IMG/VR virus record: IMGVR_UViG_3300042475_005534
Span: 24,124-88,123 of that record
Source of the DNA: a virus
DNA: 64,000 nucleotides
Reading direction: 5' to 3' (one strand)
Every line of letters starts with the position of its first letter. Position 1 is the stretch's first letter. Both the position numbers and the translations under genes were made by a program. The notes beneath the pieces were generated by a model. The model was not told where the DNA came from and did not search any database. It was given only the letters and a program-made list of their open reading frames with translations. Below, in pieces: positions 56,675 through 64,000 of this stretch.

Positions 56675-57421
56675 ATGATTTCCCTGCGCCAATACGCCAT
56701 CCATACATCAGAAGAGCCTCATCAGTTGGCCTTCTGGGATGCCTTGGAAGCTCGCCTAACCCCAGAGCAGCGAGCTCTCTATGCCGATGGCGGCGAACTT
56801 CGAGAAGGTGTCTGGAAAAAACCACCACAGGAGCGCCCCGCCGATGAGGTCAGGGCCGAGGTCAACGAGTGGAAGACCAAGGTCAAAGCCCTCAAACTCA
56901 GCCAGCCCGATGCTTTCACCTGTCAGGCGGCTTGTATTGCCATGGCAGTGCGGGATCCCGATATCAGGGACATTCGCCGCCGGCTGACCAGTATCGGCAC
57001 AGCTGGTGATCCGGCAGTCATGGCCCGGGTTATCAAGGGATACGACCATGTCGCCTATACCTACACAAGCAACGCCTCTTTGGACGAGGTTTACCAGTGG
57101 CTGAAAGCAGGAGAGCTGCTGATCACGCATGGTTGGTTCACAGGCTCTGGGCATGTAATTGTGCTTGATGGCCTGATGCGGGACCACAAGAGCGATCGAT
57201 ACCTCATCAACGTGGCGGATCCATGGTCGGAGTTCTTCGCACCGGCCTGGAAGTATCCCGCGTCTGGCGTGAAATTCCATGACGGCTTCTATACGGAGCC
57301 TTGCATTTACGCAGCCTGTGTTGCCGGTGCGAGCGTGAGTGACGCCCGCAATGTTTACCGTTCAGGCAAGGTGGACCGATCCCGTAAGGGGATGTGGGTC
57401 CATCGCATCACAACTCTTTGA
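56675..57421 (+). CDS. C39-like cysteine peptidase
   Basis: 248 residues. The papain-like pattern is visible: catalytic Cys in SQPDAFTCQAACIAMAV (about residue 83), His in GSGHVI VLDG (about 160) and a later Asp/Asn in YLINVADPWSE. The family (Peptidase_C39_2-like) includes phage enzymes that cleave peptide bridges in peptidoglycan or process proteins. No signal peptide or membrane segment. As the last gene of the virion block, a lytic or virion-bound hydrolase is likely. Confidence 0.6.
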   Translation: MISLRQYAIHTSEEPHQLAFWDALEARLTPEQRALYADGGELREGVWKKPPQERPADEVRAEVNEWKTKVKALKLSQPDAFTCQAACIAMAVRDPDIRDIRRRLTSIGTAGDPAVMARVIKGYDHVAYTYTSNASLDEVYQWLKAGELLITHGWFTGSGHVIVLDGLMRDHKSDRYLINVADPWSEFFAPAWKYPASGVKFHDGFYTEPCIYAACVAGASVSDARNVYRSGKVDRSRKGMWVHRITTL

Positions 57422-57818
57422 TAACAATCTGCCCAGTGGCAAAGCGATACACGTCACCCGTGGCGACAACAGCTGCGGGCGAGAGTAGGCCGTAGGTAAT
57501 GAAATTACCTCCAGTAGGTGCATCCCAAATACCAAGATGCGTGACGGTCTGAGCCGAAGCGGCTGAACTGGAAGCCGTAACCGTGGCCGTATTGCTGACC
57601 TGGAAACCCCCTCCCGCGCTAACCGCTGGCACACTCAAGCTCGAAGTAGCCAAGGTAGTCCGCCCCCCAGCCAGAGCCGTACTGACATCACTATTGACCC
57701 CGGAGGAGCCGGGATCCGCGGTGTGATGACTGAGGTACACATTGCTCAGTGCCGCTGGAAATGTAGTTCCCCGGAGCCAGTTGAGCTTATTGGTGGCGTG
57801 GTATTGAGAGGATGGCAT
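57408..57818 (-). CDS. Phage tail/structural protein, TADPG type
   Basis: 136 residues from ATG 57818. It shows LSNVYLSHHTADPGSSG, VTHLGIWDAPTGGNFITYGL and TGDVYRFATGQIVIKEL, the pattern of a small phage tail-associated family (HTADPG...lwDa.tGG..i..G.L). Convergent with the cysteine peptidase gene by 14 bases. It is the 3'-most gene of the minus-strand fibre cluster. Confidence 0.65.
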   Translation of the reverse strand: MPSSQYHATNKLNWLRGTTFPAALSNVYLSHHTADPGSSGVNSDVSTALAGGRTTLATSSLSVPAVSAGGGFQVSNTATVTASSSAASAQTVTHLGIWDAPTGGNFITYGLLSPAAVVATGDVYRFATGQIVIKEL

Positions 57819-57856
57819 GAATGGCCTGGCAGTCAACTTATTCTGACAGGTCGAGA

Positions 57857-58654
57857 CTAGCCATAAGGGGAAAGAATTGTTGGTGATGCGGTGATCGTTG
57901 TTTCCCCCTCTATCAAGATGCTGGGCTCCAGGGTTTGAACCGCGCGTGCCGTGAGTTCAGTGCTCATTTCGATAGCCGCGGAACCCGCAGATAGGGCTGC
58001 CCGGGCCAGGACCTGAGACTCCATCTCCAGGACAGCCTCCGACTCGGACAGGGGTATTACGGCAAGCTGAACCCTGTAAGGAAGTTCTGTCCACTGGCTG
58101 CTCGAGACAAGGAACCAATACTTTCCAGGTGGCAGGAGGATCCCGTAGTTTGATGTGAACGGTTCGTCAGCCTCTGCCTCGCTGGCTAGGACAACTGCAG
58201 AGCCGCCATCGCGCAATGCATAGTCATAGGTGGCGTAGCCCCTCTGCCAGTAACCGGCATTGACGTAGCCGAGGTCAACCGAATAGGGAGACTTGAGGAC
58301 TTCCACCGGATAGAGCTCGGAGCCTGCAAATCCGTCATCGCCAAGGGCAATAGGCCCAGCGTTGTTACGCAGGCTGACCATGACGTATTGATCGGTGTAT
58401 TTGTTGATTCGGATACGCCTGAGGCCAATTCGAGAGGGGGCCTCTATGTCAAAGGAAAAGAACAGGGTCTGCGTCCCGCTTTTCGCTCCGACGACACCGC
58501 GAAAGTCGAGCTTGGCATTCGAGATTGGGCCTAGGTCCCTAGAGTCGTGGACAGAATTGTACTTGACGTAGGCCTGGCGATTGAAGTCCGGCCGTGTGCT
58601 GTCACTGCCGCCATAGGTGCGATTAGCAAGGAGGACTGAGTCGGATTGGTCCAC
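57857..58654 (-). CDS. Hypothetical fibre-cluster structural protein
   Basis: 265 residues from GTG. Beta-rich throughout (GTQTLFFSFDIEAPSRIGLR, YGILLPPGKYWFLVSSSQWT) with a C-terminal alternating helix-like segment (EAVLEMESQVLARAALSAGS). The composition suits a tail-fibre or adhesin accessory. Unrecognised. Confidence 0.58.
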   Translation of the reverse strand: MDQSDSVLLANRTYGGSDSTRPDFNRQAYVKYNSVHDSRDLGPISNAKLDFRGVVGAKSGTQTLFFSFDIEAPSRIGLRRIRINKYTDQYVMVSLRNNAGPIALGDDGFAGSELYPVEVLKSPYSVDLGYVNAGYWQRGYATYDYALRDGGSAVVLASEAEADEPFTSNYGILLPPGKYWFLVSSSQWTELPYRVQLAVIPLSESEAVLEMESQVLARAALSAGSAAIEMSTELTARAVQTLEPSILIEGETTITASPTILSPYG

Positions 58655-58660
58655 AGCGAT

Positions 58661-59086
58661 TCAGAGGGGGTAGGTACCGTCAAGGTGCCCAGCACTAAGG
58701 GCCGAGCGGAACTCAGTCAGCTGATCTGGAGTGAACGAGCCGGCGGATAGGACTGCGCTTATTCCCCTTTGGATGGCAGGCACGTTGGCGCGACCGTTTT
58801 TTGCATCCCCTAGAAGGGCGATGAACTCAGTGGCCAGAGTGTTCAGTGGGAGGCTGGTGAAGGACTGCTCACGGATAGATGCATAGACAGAACTCTCAAT
58901 CAGGGAATCCCAGAACGCCTGGTAATCAGGACCAGGAGGCGGGGAAGGAGCCGGCGGATCCGGGGTGTTGCCCTCGTCCAGCCACTTCTGAAAGGCGATG
59001 TAATCCAAGTTCTGAGAGTCCGAAGGGATGAACGCTCCATCCTCCAGCCTGATAACGGTACTGCCATTGGTGAGTTGGTACGTCAT
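58661..59086 (-). CDS. Fibre-associated phage protein
   Basis: 141 residues. It begins MTYQLTNGSTVIRLEDGAFI then PSDSQNLDYIAFQKWLDEGN followed by TPDPP, a start I recognise from proteins encoded beside tail fibres in many phages. The C-terminal half is helical and resembles tail-fibre assembly-type proteins. It lies 15 bases downstream of the large fibre gene and is probably co-transcribed. Confidence 0.65.
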   Translation of the reverse strand: MTYQLTNGSTVIRLEDGAFIPSDSQNLDYIAFQKWLDEGNTPDPPAPSPPPGPDYQAFWDSLIESSVYASIREQSFTSLPLNTLATEFIALLGDAKNGRANVPAIQRGISAVLSAGSFTPDQLTEFRSALSAGHLDGTYPL

Positions 59087-59101
59087 TTGAGTCGAAAGCT
59101 T

Positions 59102-62100
59102 TTAGTCAATTAAATTGTTCTCAGCATCGGCAGCGACCTGGAATGCGAGCGCATAGGAGTCGCTTACGCTGTTGATTCCCTGGATGGCATGCCTAGCCCC
59201 AATGGGACTGATGGACTCAATTAGGTTTTGTTGAATATTGGCAGAAAAGCCAACACCTGAAACAAAGCTGCAACTTGGCGCTGCTCTCATGGTTACTGGC
59301 CAGACAATGGGTGTCTCCAACCAGTTCGACCCACCATTGTATCCACGAGTATTAGCAAGAGCAACGCAATAGTATCTTTGGCAAAGCGCGAGCTCCTGCT
59401 GGGCGGGTCTTCGCCAGAACTGAGGGTCGCCAGAGCCCGGCACCACTTGTACTTGTGCAATGTCGTAGAACCCGTTTGTGATCAAACTGTTGTTCATGCT
59501 ATTCATTTGCGCCTGGGTTTGTTCTGTCCCCACAAAGCCAGATGGGCGAGTGGAATAAGCGTTCCCAGACCTCCTCCACATGCCAAGGGACCATGCAAAT
59601 TTTATGTCAACCTGGTACAGCCAATTGCTCAGTGGCTGTAAAGCGGCTTCACCAAGAGGGGTGTAGGCTGGATTGGTCTGCGTTGTAATGACCGCATTTG
59701 GATTGTACGCAGAGGCTACAACCTGCGCATAGGTTGGCATCGTGTATGTATGTGTAAACTTTTGCCAAGATGTCGTAAGATTGAAGGTTTTGCATATCGT
59801 GGGGGTCCAGAAGCGCCCTGCACCAATGGTAAAGATTTGAGATTCAGAAACCACTTGTGTCGCAGCAGAAGCCCTAGCCCAGAAGGATAAGGTCACTGTC
59901 TGACCAAGGATAGACGCCGCGTCCTCAACGTTTTGGAGTGCAAGTAGCCCAAAGCTGTCAGTAGTCAGGCTGTTCAAGCTCGTTGTCCCGGGAGATATGC
60001 TACTTGTTGCAATCCTTTGATAGTAGCTAGCGCTAAAGCTTGCTAATTCAGTTGAAGTGCATGCTTGTCTTGAAACGGTATAGGTGCCCGAGGCGTTATT
60101 AGACGCTGCAAACAGGACAGCGGAAGCCCACCTATCTGCGACCTTTGGAGGACCAGCTGTCACGGCGAGCGACCCCGACGAAGTGCGTCGCTGCCATATG
60201 TCAAAGTTTCCATTGGTGATCAGGTTGCTTGCAGTCGCGACGCCCGGAGCCGACACGCCTACATTCTGTACTGCTGTCAGCCTCCCCTTCGCGTCAACAG
60301 TGAAGGTGGGCACCTGAGACGAACTGCCATAGGTTCCTGACGCCAGGCCTGAGACGGTGGGCAGATCTGCTGTAGCCAGGGTTCTAAAACCTGGCGTTGC
60401 AGCACCACCTGTAACAGGCCCTGCAAAGACGACATTGGCGTTCTGAGTATTCAGAGCCCCGGTCAGAGTCCCAGAACCTGTTACGGGGCTATTCGAGACC
60501 GTAAAGATATTCGGCAGGGACAGTCCAACACTGGTTACTGTTCCGCCACCTCCACCCCCGCCGACTGGAGGTGCTGCCCAGCTTCCATCGGCGCGCAGGA
60601 AATTGGTTGTCCCACCCCCTGAGGCAGGAGCAAACCCGGAGGTCGTGTTGTTAAAAACACTATGGGAATGGGCTGGGATGTCGGCTGCAACAAGTGTCCT
60701 AAAACCTGGCGTTGCCGCATTACCGGCAGTGGGCCCTGCAAAGACGAGATTGGCGTTCTGAGTATTCAGAGCCCCGGTCAGAGTCCCAGAACCTGTTACG
60801 GGGCTATTCGAGACCGTAAAGATATTCGGCAGGGACAGTCCAACACTGGTTACTGTTCCGCCACCTCCACCCCCGCCGACTGGAGGTGCTGCCCAGCTTC
60901 CATCGGCGCGCAGGAAATTGGTTGTCCCACCCCCTGAGGCAGGAGCAAACCCGGAGGTCGTGTTGTTGAAAACACTATGGGAATGGGCTGTAGGTGTCCT
61001 GGCATCAGTCAATCGGGTATCGCTCCCGAGTACGACCTCGGTAGCGGCGGCATTTGTGCTCCCGCCGCCTCCCCCAGTTCCCTGGATGCCGGTCATCTTG
61101 AGCTCAGCAATCTGCATGGATGCTGTGCCGCTGACACGAAGCGTGGGGAATACCACTCGGTATTGCGTCAGTGAAGGCAAATTGCCGGGGAGCGTGATTG
61201 ACGCTGAGTCGGCCTGCCTTGCCGTAGGCAGGCTCAGGGAACCGGAAGTTAACAGCTGCCAGGATCCGCCTTGGAATCCATAAACCTGGTAAGAGGCAGG
61301 GTCTCGATCGGTAGAATCATTTGCTGTTGTAATAACAAATGATGTAAGTTGTGTTGCCGTCCCGTATGAGAACTCCAAGCCGGAGTTAGCTCCCCCAGTG
61401 TTGCGATACTTAGTGTTGATATTGTTATCAAAGGCTTTATCAGCTTCCTCCCCCGCGGATGAACCGCTGCCACCACCGCTGACCACCTGGTAACGGATGA
61501 TGACAATACCGGAACCGCCAGCAGCCCCAGGTCGGCTTTGAGAGCCACCACCACCACCACCGCCAGTATTGGCGGACCCGGCTACAGCATTCGTTGTATT
61601 GCCAGTAGCCCCAGCGCCCCCGCCAGCGGAAGCGCTGCCTCCCCCACCAGGGGACGTGTAGTCGGCACCACCACCACCGCCGCCACGGGCAACGGAAGAG
61701 CCAGTAATAGCCGATGTGATACCAGCGCCGCCGCTCCCGCCCGTCGCCGAGTCACTACTGCCGGTCGCCGCCTGTCCCGCCCCACCTGCGCCGCCACCAC
61801 CGTGTCCAGCCCAGTCACCAGCGTTTCCACTGCCGCCACCGAAGCCCTGCCCGGCCGTCCCCGCACCGGCAGTACTGCCATCGCCCACGGCGCCGCCCCC
61901 CGAGCCCCCATTGGAGGCTGCGACACTCTTTACAGCTCCTCGACCACCTCCGGTGGCGATAATCCCAGAAAATGACGAGTTACCGCCCGATGTGCCCGTG
62001 GGGCCCCCGGCACCCACAACAACTGCGTAAGTCCCCGCTGACAGGCTGAGTCGGCTTTCAGCAGACGATCCCCTCCCGCTGGTTTCGCCGACAACTGAGC

Positions 62101-64000
62101 ATCGGTAACCCCCCGCACCACCACCACCACCACCGGTGGCATCACTACCGGAGCCACCGCCGCCACCACCACCGATGACAAGATATTCGACATTGCTAAT
62201 TGCACTTGTTACGACAAAGTTTCCATCAGCTGTGAATGTGTGAACTCTGTAAGTAACGCCGCCCGGCGTTATTGTGGATTCTGTGCCGCCTGTAGCAACG
62301 CTTCCGCCCGACCCCCCATCGAGGTCGATTCCTGAAACCGAGGCCGGGGCCGGAAGAAGACTAGGAGTGCTGGAACCGCCTCCCCCTGAAGGGACGTTGC
62401 GGGTTGACGCAGTCCCCAGGCCGCTGACGGCGGTATTAGCAATGGAGATAGCCGTATTGCTTATTACAGTGATTCGACCCTTTGCGTCAACAGTCAGCGT
62501 GGGCACGCTTGATGCGCTGCCATAGCCTGCTGCCGTCAGGCCTGAGACATTAGGCAGGTCTCCAGCAGACAAAGCCCTGAAAGTAGGCGCGGCCGCAGTA
62601 GTGCCAGACGATGGACCGGCGAGCACCAGATTGGGATTCTGATTACCGGTAGACAGCGCATCTGTAATCCCGTAACCGGATATAGTCGTCGGAGTGCCGG
62701 TTATTGTGGACCACGCCTGAGTGTGTGCTGATGGTGTACGAGCATCACTCAGTCTGCTGTCGTTACCTTGACAGAAAGAATTCGCAGTGTTTCCAAATGT
62801 ACCTGTAGTTAGCAAGCCACTAGTTGTCGTAATGACTGGCAAGTTGGGATTTGTACCAATCGCTCCACCGTTGGTGATATTGCCGTGGGCGTGTGCCACG
62901 GGTGTACGAGAATCACTGAGTCTGCTGTCGTTACCTTGACAGAAAGAATTCGCAGTGTTTCCAAATGTACCTGTAGTCAGCAAGCCACTAGTTGTCGTAA
63001 TGACTGGCAAGTTGGGATTTGTACCAATCGCTCCACCGTTGGTGATATTGCCGTGGGTGTGTGCCACGGGTGTACGAGAATCACTGAGTCTGCTGTCGTT
63101 ACCTTGACAGAAAGAATTCGCAGTGTTTCCAAATGTACCTGTAGTTAGCAAGCCACTAGTTGTAGTAATGACTGGCAGGTTGGGATTTGTACCAATCGCT
63201 CCACCGTTGGTGATATTGCCGTGGGCGTGAGAACCGCTAGCCGCGTCTGTAATACCGTATCCAGATAAATTCGTCGGAGTGCCGGTTATTGTGGACCACG
63301 CCTGGGTGTGTGCTGATGGTGTACGAGCATCACTCAGTCTGCTGTCGTTACCTTGACAGAAAGAATTTGCAGTGTTTCCAAATGTACCTGTAGTTAACAA
63401 GCCACTAGTTGTCGTAATGACTGGCAAGTTGGGATTTGTACCAATCGCTCCACCGTTGGTGATATTGCCGTGGGCGTGTGCTAATGGTGTACGAGAATCA
63501 CTGAGCCTGCTGTCGTTGCCTTGACAGAAAGAATTCGCAGTGTTTCCAAATGTACCTGTAGTTAGCAAGCCACTGGTTGTCGTAATGACTGGCAAGTTGG
63601 GATTTGCACCAATCGCTCCACCGTTGGTGATATTGCCGTGGGTATGCGCTAATGGTGTACGAGCATCACTCAGTCTGCTGTCTGCACTACTAACAGCATC
63701 TGTAATACCGTATCCAGACAGATTTGTCGGAGTGCCGGTTATTGTGGACCACGCCTGGGTGTGTGCTGATGGTGTACGAGCATCACTCAGTCTGCTGTCG
63801 TTACCTTGACAGAAAGAATTTGCAGTGTTTCCAAATGTACCTGTAGTTAACAAGCCACTAGTTGTCGTAATGACTGGCAAGTTGGGATTTGTACCAATCG
63901 CTCCACCGTTGGTGATATTGCCGTGGGCGTGTGCCACGGGTGTACGAGAATCACTGAGTCTGCTGTCGTTACCTTGACAGAAAGAATTCGCAGTGTTTCC
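59102..64000 (-). CDS. Large repetitive tail fibre, 5' end beyond the window
   Basis: More than 1,630 residues; the frame stays open to the right edge. From the N-terminal side seen here: at least seven copies of a 56-residue module (NITNGGAIGTNPNLPVITTT...NSFCQGNDSRLSDARTP), a glycine-rich tip-like domain (GGGGGGAGGYRCSVVGETSG ... SGIVIIRY), a discoidin-like domain also found in the subtilisin-like protease, two copies of a 105-residue block (NNTTSGFAPASGGGTTNFLR...), and a C-terminal receptor-type domain. It should form the host-binding fibre. Confidence 0.82.
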   Translation of the reverse strand, partial: GNTANSFCQGNDSRLSDSRTPVAHAHGNITNGGAIGTNPNLPVITTTSGLLTTGTFGNTANSFCQGNDSRLSDARTPSAHTQAWSTITGTPTNLSGYGITDAVSSADSRLSDARTPLAHTHGNITNGGAIGANPNLPVITTTSGLLTTGTFGNTANSFCQGNDSRLSDSRTPLAHAHGNITNGGAIGTNPNLPVITTTSGLLTTGTFGNTANSFCQGNDSRLSDARTPSAHTQAWSTITGTPTNLSGYGITDAASGSHAHGNITNGGAIGTNPNLPVITTTSGLLTTGTFGNTANSFCQGNDSRLSDSRTPVAHTHGNITNGGAIGTNPNLPVITTTSGLLTTGTFGNTANSFCQGNDSRLSDSRTPVAHAHGNITNGGAIGTNPNLPVITTTSGLLTTGTFGNTANSFCQGNDSRLSDARTPSAHTQAWSTITGTPTTISGYGITDALSTGNQNPNLVLAGPSSGTTAAAPTFRALSAGDLPNVSGLTAAGYGSASSVPTLTVDAKGRITVISNTAISIANTAVSGLGTASTRNVPSGGGGSSTPSLLPAPASVSGIDLDGGSGGSVATGGTESTITPGGVTYRVHTFTADGNFVVTSAISNVEYLVIGGGGGGGSGSDATGGGGGGAGGYRCSVVGETSGRGSSAESRLSLSAGTYAVVVGAGGPTGTSGGNSSFSGIIATGGGRGAVKSVAASNGGSGGGAVGDGSTAGAGTAGQGFGGGSGNAGDWAGHGGGGAGGAGQAATGSSDSATGGSGGAGITSAITGSSVARGGGGGGADYTSPGGGGSASAGGGAGATGNTTNAVAGSANTGGGGGGGSQSRPGAAGGSGIVIIRYQVVSGGGSGSSAGEEADKAFDNNINTKYRNTGGANSGLEFSYGTATQLTSFVITTANDSTDRDPASYQVYGFQGGSWQLLTSGSLSLPTARQADSASITLPGNLPSLTQYRVVFPTLRVSGTASMQIAELKMTGIQGTGGGGGSTNAAATEVVLGSDTRLTDARTPTAHSHSVFNNTTSGFAPASGGGTTNFLRADGSWAAPPVGGGGGGGTVTSVGLSLPNIFTVSNSPVTGSGTLTGALNTQNANLVFAGPTAGNAATPGFRTLVAADIPAHSHSVFNNTTSGFAPASGGGTTNFLRADGSWAAPPVGGGGGGGTVTSVGLSLPNIFTVSNSPVTGSGTLTGALNTQNANVVFAGPVTGGAATPGFRTLATADLPTVSGLASGTYGSSSQVPTFTVDAKGRLTAVQNVGVSAPGVATASNLITNGNFDIWQRRTSSGSLAVTAGPPKVADRWASAVLFAASNNASGTYTVSRQACTSTELASFSASYYQRIATSSISPGTTSLNSLTTDSFGLLALQNVEDAASILGQTVTLSFWARASAATQVVSESQIFTIGAGRFWTPTICKTFNLTTSWQKFTHTYTMPTYAQVVASAYNPNAVITTQTNPAYTPLGEAALQPLSNWLYQVDIKFAWSLGMWRRSGNAYSTRPSGFVGTEQTQAQMNSMNNSLITNGFYDIAQVQVVPGSGDPQFWRRPAQQELALCQRYYCVALANTRGYNGGSNWLETPIVWPVTMRAAPSCSFVSGVGFSANIQQNLIESISPIGARHAIQGINSVSDSYALAFQVAADAENNLID
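60340..60985 (-). repeat. 315-base duplication inside the fibre gene
   Basis: Two adjacent copies of a 105-codon block, offset by 315 bases (for example TTCTGAGTATTCAGAGCCCC at 60441 and 60756), almost identical except for a few codons. It includes the GGGGGGG linker and the NSPVTGSGTLTG segment. Confidence 0.8.
62700..64000 (-). repeat. 168-base fibre repeats, seven copies
   Basis: The marker CGCAGTGTTTCC (plus strand; TGCAGTG in two copies) occurs at 62783, 62951, 63119, 63368, 63536, 63821 and 63989. Spacing is 168 bases or 168 plus an insertion of 81 or 117 bases encoding the QAWSTITGTPTNLSGYG segment. Copies are nearly identical at DNA level and continue past the window edge. Confidence 0.85.

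Noticed and set aside
61538-61975. Proline/serine-rich frames opposite the glycine-rich fibre domain
   Set aside because: Direct consequence of GGX codons on the other strand.
62700-64000. Regular 168-base repeats resembling an array or mobile element
   Set aside because: They are codons of the tail fibre, in frame, with protein-level meaning.
1-64000. Search for a reverse transcriptase to explain the variable modules
   Set aside because: No frame with a YADD/YMDD-type catalytic box or RT fold was seen; a DGR cannot be claimed from this window alone.

Overview
The window is part of a large tailed-phage (Caudoviricetes) genome. It carries a TerL-like terminase, a probable portal and scaffold, a block of virion genes, a long repetitive tail fibre, and phage replication and nucleotide-metabolism genes (dNMP kinase, primase-helicase, SSB, a possible clamp, a Cas4/RecB-like nuclease and an intein-split dCTP deaminase). 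I see no rRNA, tRNA, CRISPR array, integrase, reverse transcriptase, DNA polymerase or obvious major capsid gene. The host is an inference: the fibre repeats, the AQPEPEG-linked modular proteins, the stand-alone formylglycine-enzyme-type modules and the many start codons with pyrimidine-rich, SD-poor leaders all resemble what I recall from cyanobacterial (Synechococcus/Cyanobium-type) phages. No photosynthesis gene is present to prove it.

Layout. 1-5 kb (minus): nucleotide metabolism and primase-helicase, with a 570-base gene-free stretch full of TTGACAC repeats. 5-8 kb (plus): XRE-type regulator, a strong terminator, small virion-like genes, HNH nuclease. 8-20 kb (mostly minus): dCTP deaminase with intein, exonuclease-like gene, AQPEPEG modular proteins, a subtilisin-like protease with two discoidin-like domains, SSB and clamp-like genes. 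20-22 kb (plus): glycosyltransferase and a possible holin-type pair. 22-39 kb (minus): an accessory region of many small genes, tightly coupled by ATGA stop-start overlaps. 39-57.4 kb (plus): the virion block, ending with a C39-like cysteine peptidase. 57.4-64 kb (minus): tail-fibre genes; the largest runs off the right edge.

Two things stand out. First, at 33.3-35.6 kb an ATGA-coupled operon encodes nine modules of about 45-55 residues. Each has the pattern RGGSW..CRSA.R...GFRVV, which is the C-terminal lobe of an FGE/C-type-lectin fold. One FGE core in the same operon lacks this lobe at its own C-terminus and has one fused at its N-terminus instead. The variable codons are mostly NNC, as expected from AAC template codons in diversity-generating retroelements, yet no template or reverse transcriptase is visible here. 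Second, ten copies of a hairpin element with core CAGCAGTGCACACC (minus strand) lie just upstream of start codons between 23.3 and 39.1 kb. Several sit directly behind rho-independent terminators, giving repeated units of leader hairpin, small gene and terminator. These look like mobile regulatory cassettes, comparable in concept to PeSL elements of T4-type phages or start-associated sequences of mycobacteriophages.

In the minus-strand accessory region starts usually follow pyrimidine-rich leaders such as AACCCATG or CCTCCTATG, while the plus-strand virion genes often have AGGAG-type sites. This suggests that the early and late gene sets initiate translation differently. Functions are given only where motifs could be seen; most small proteins remain unassigned.
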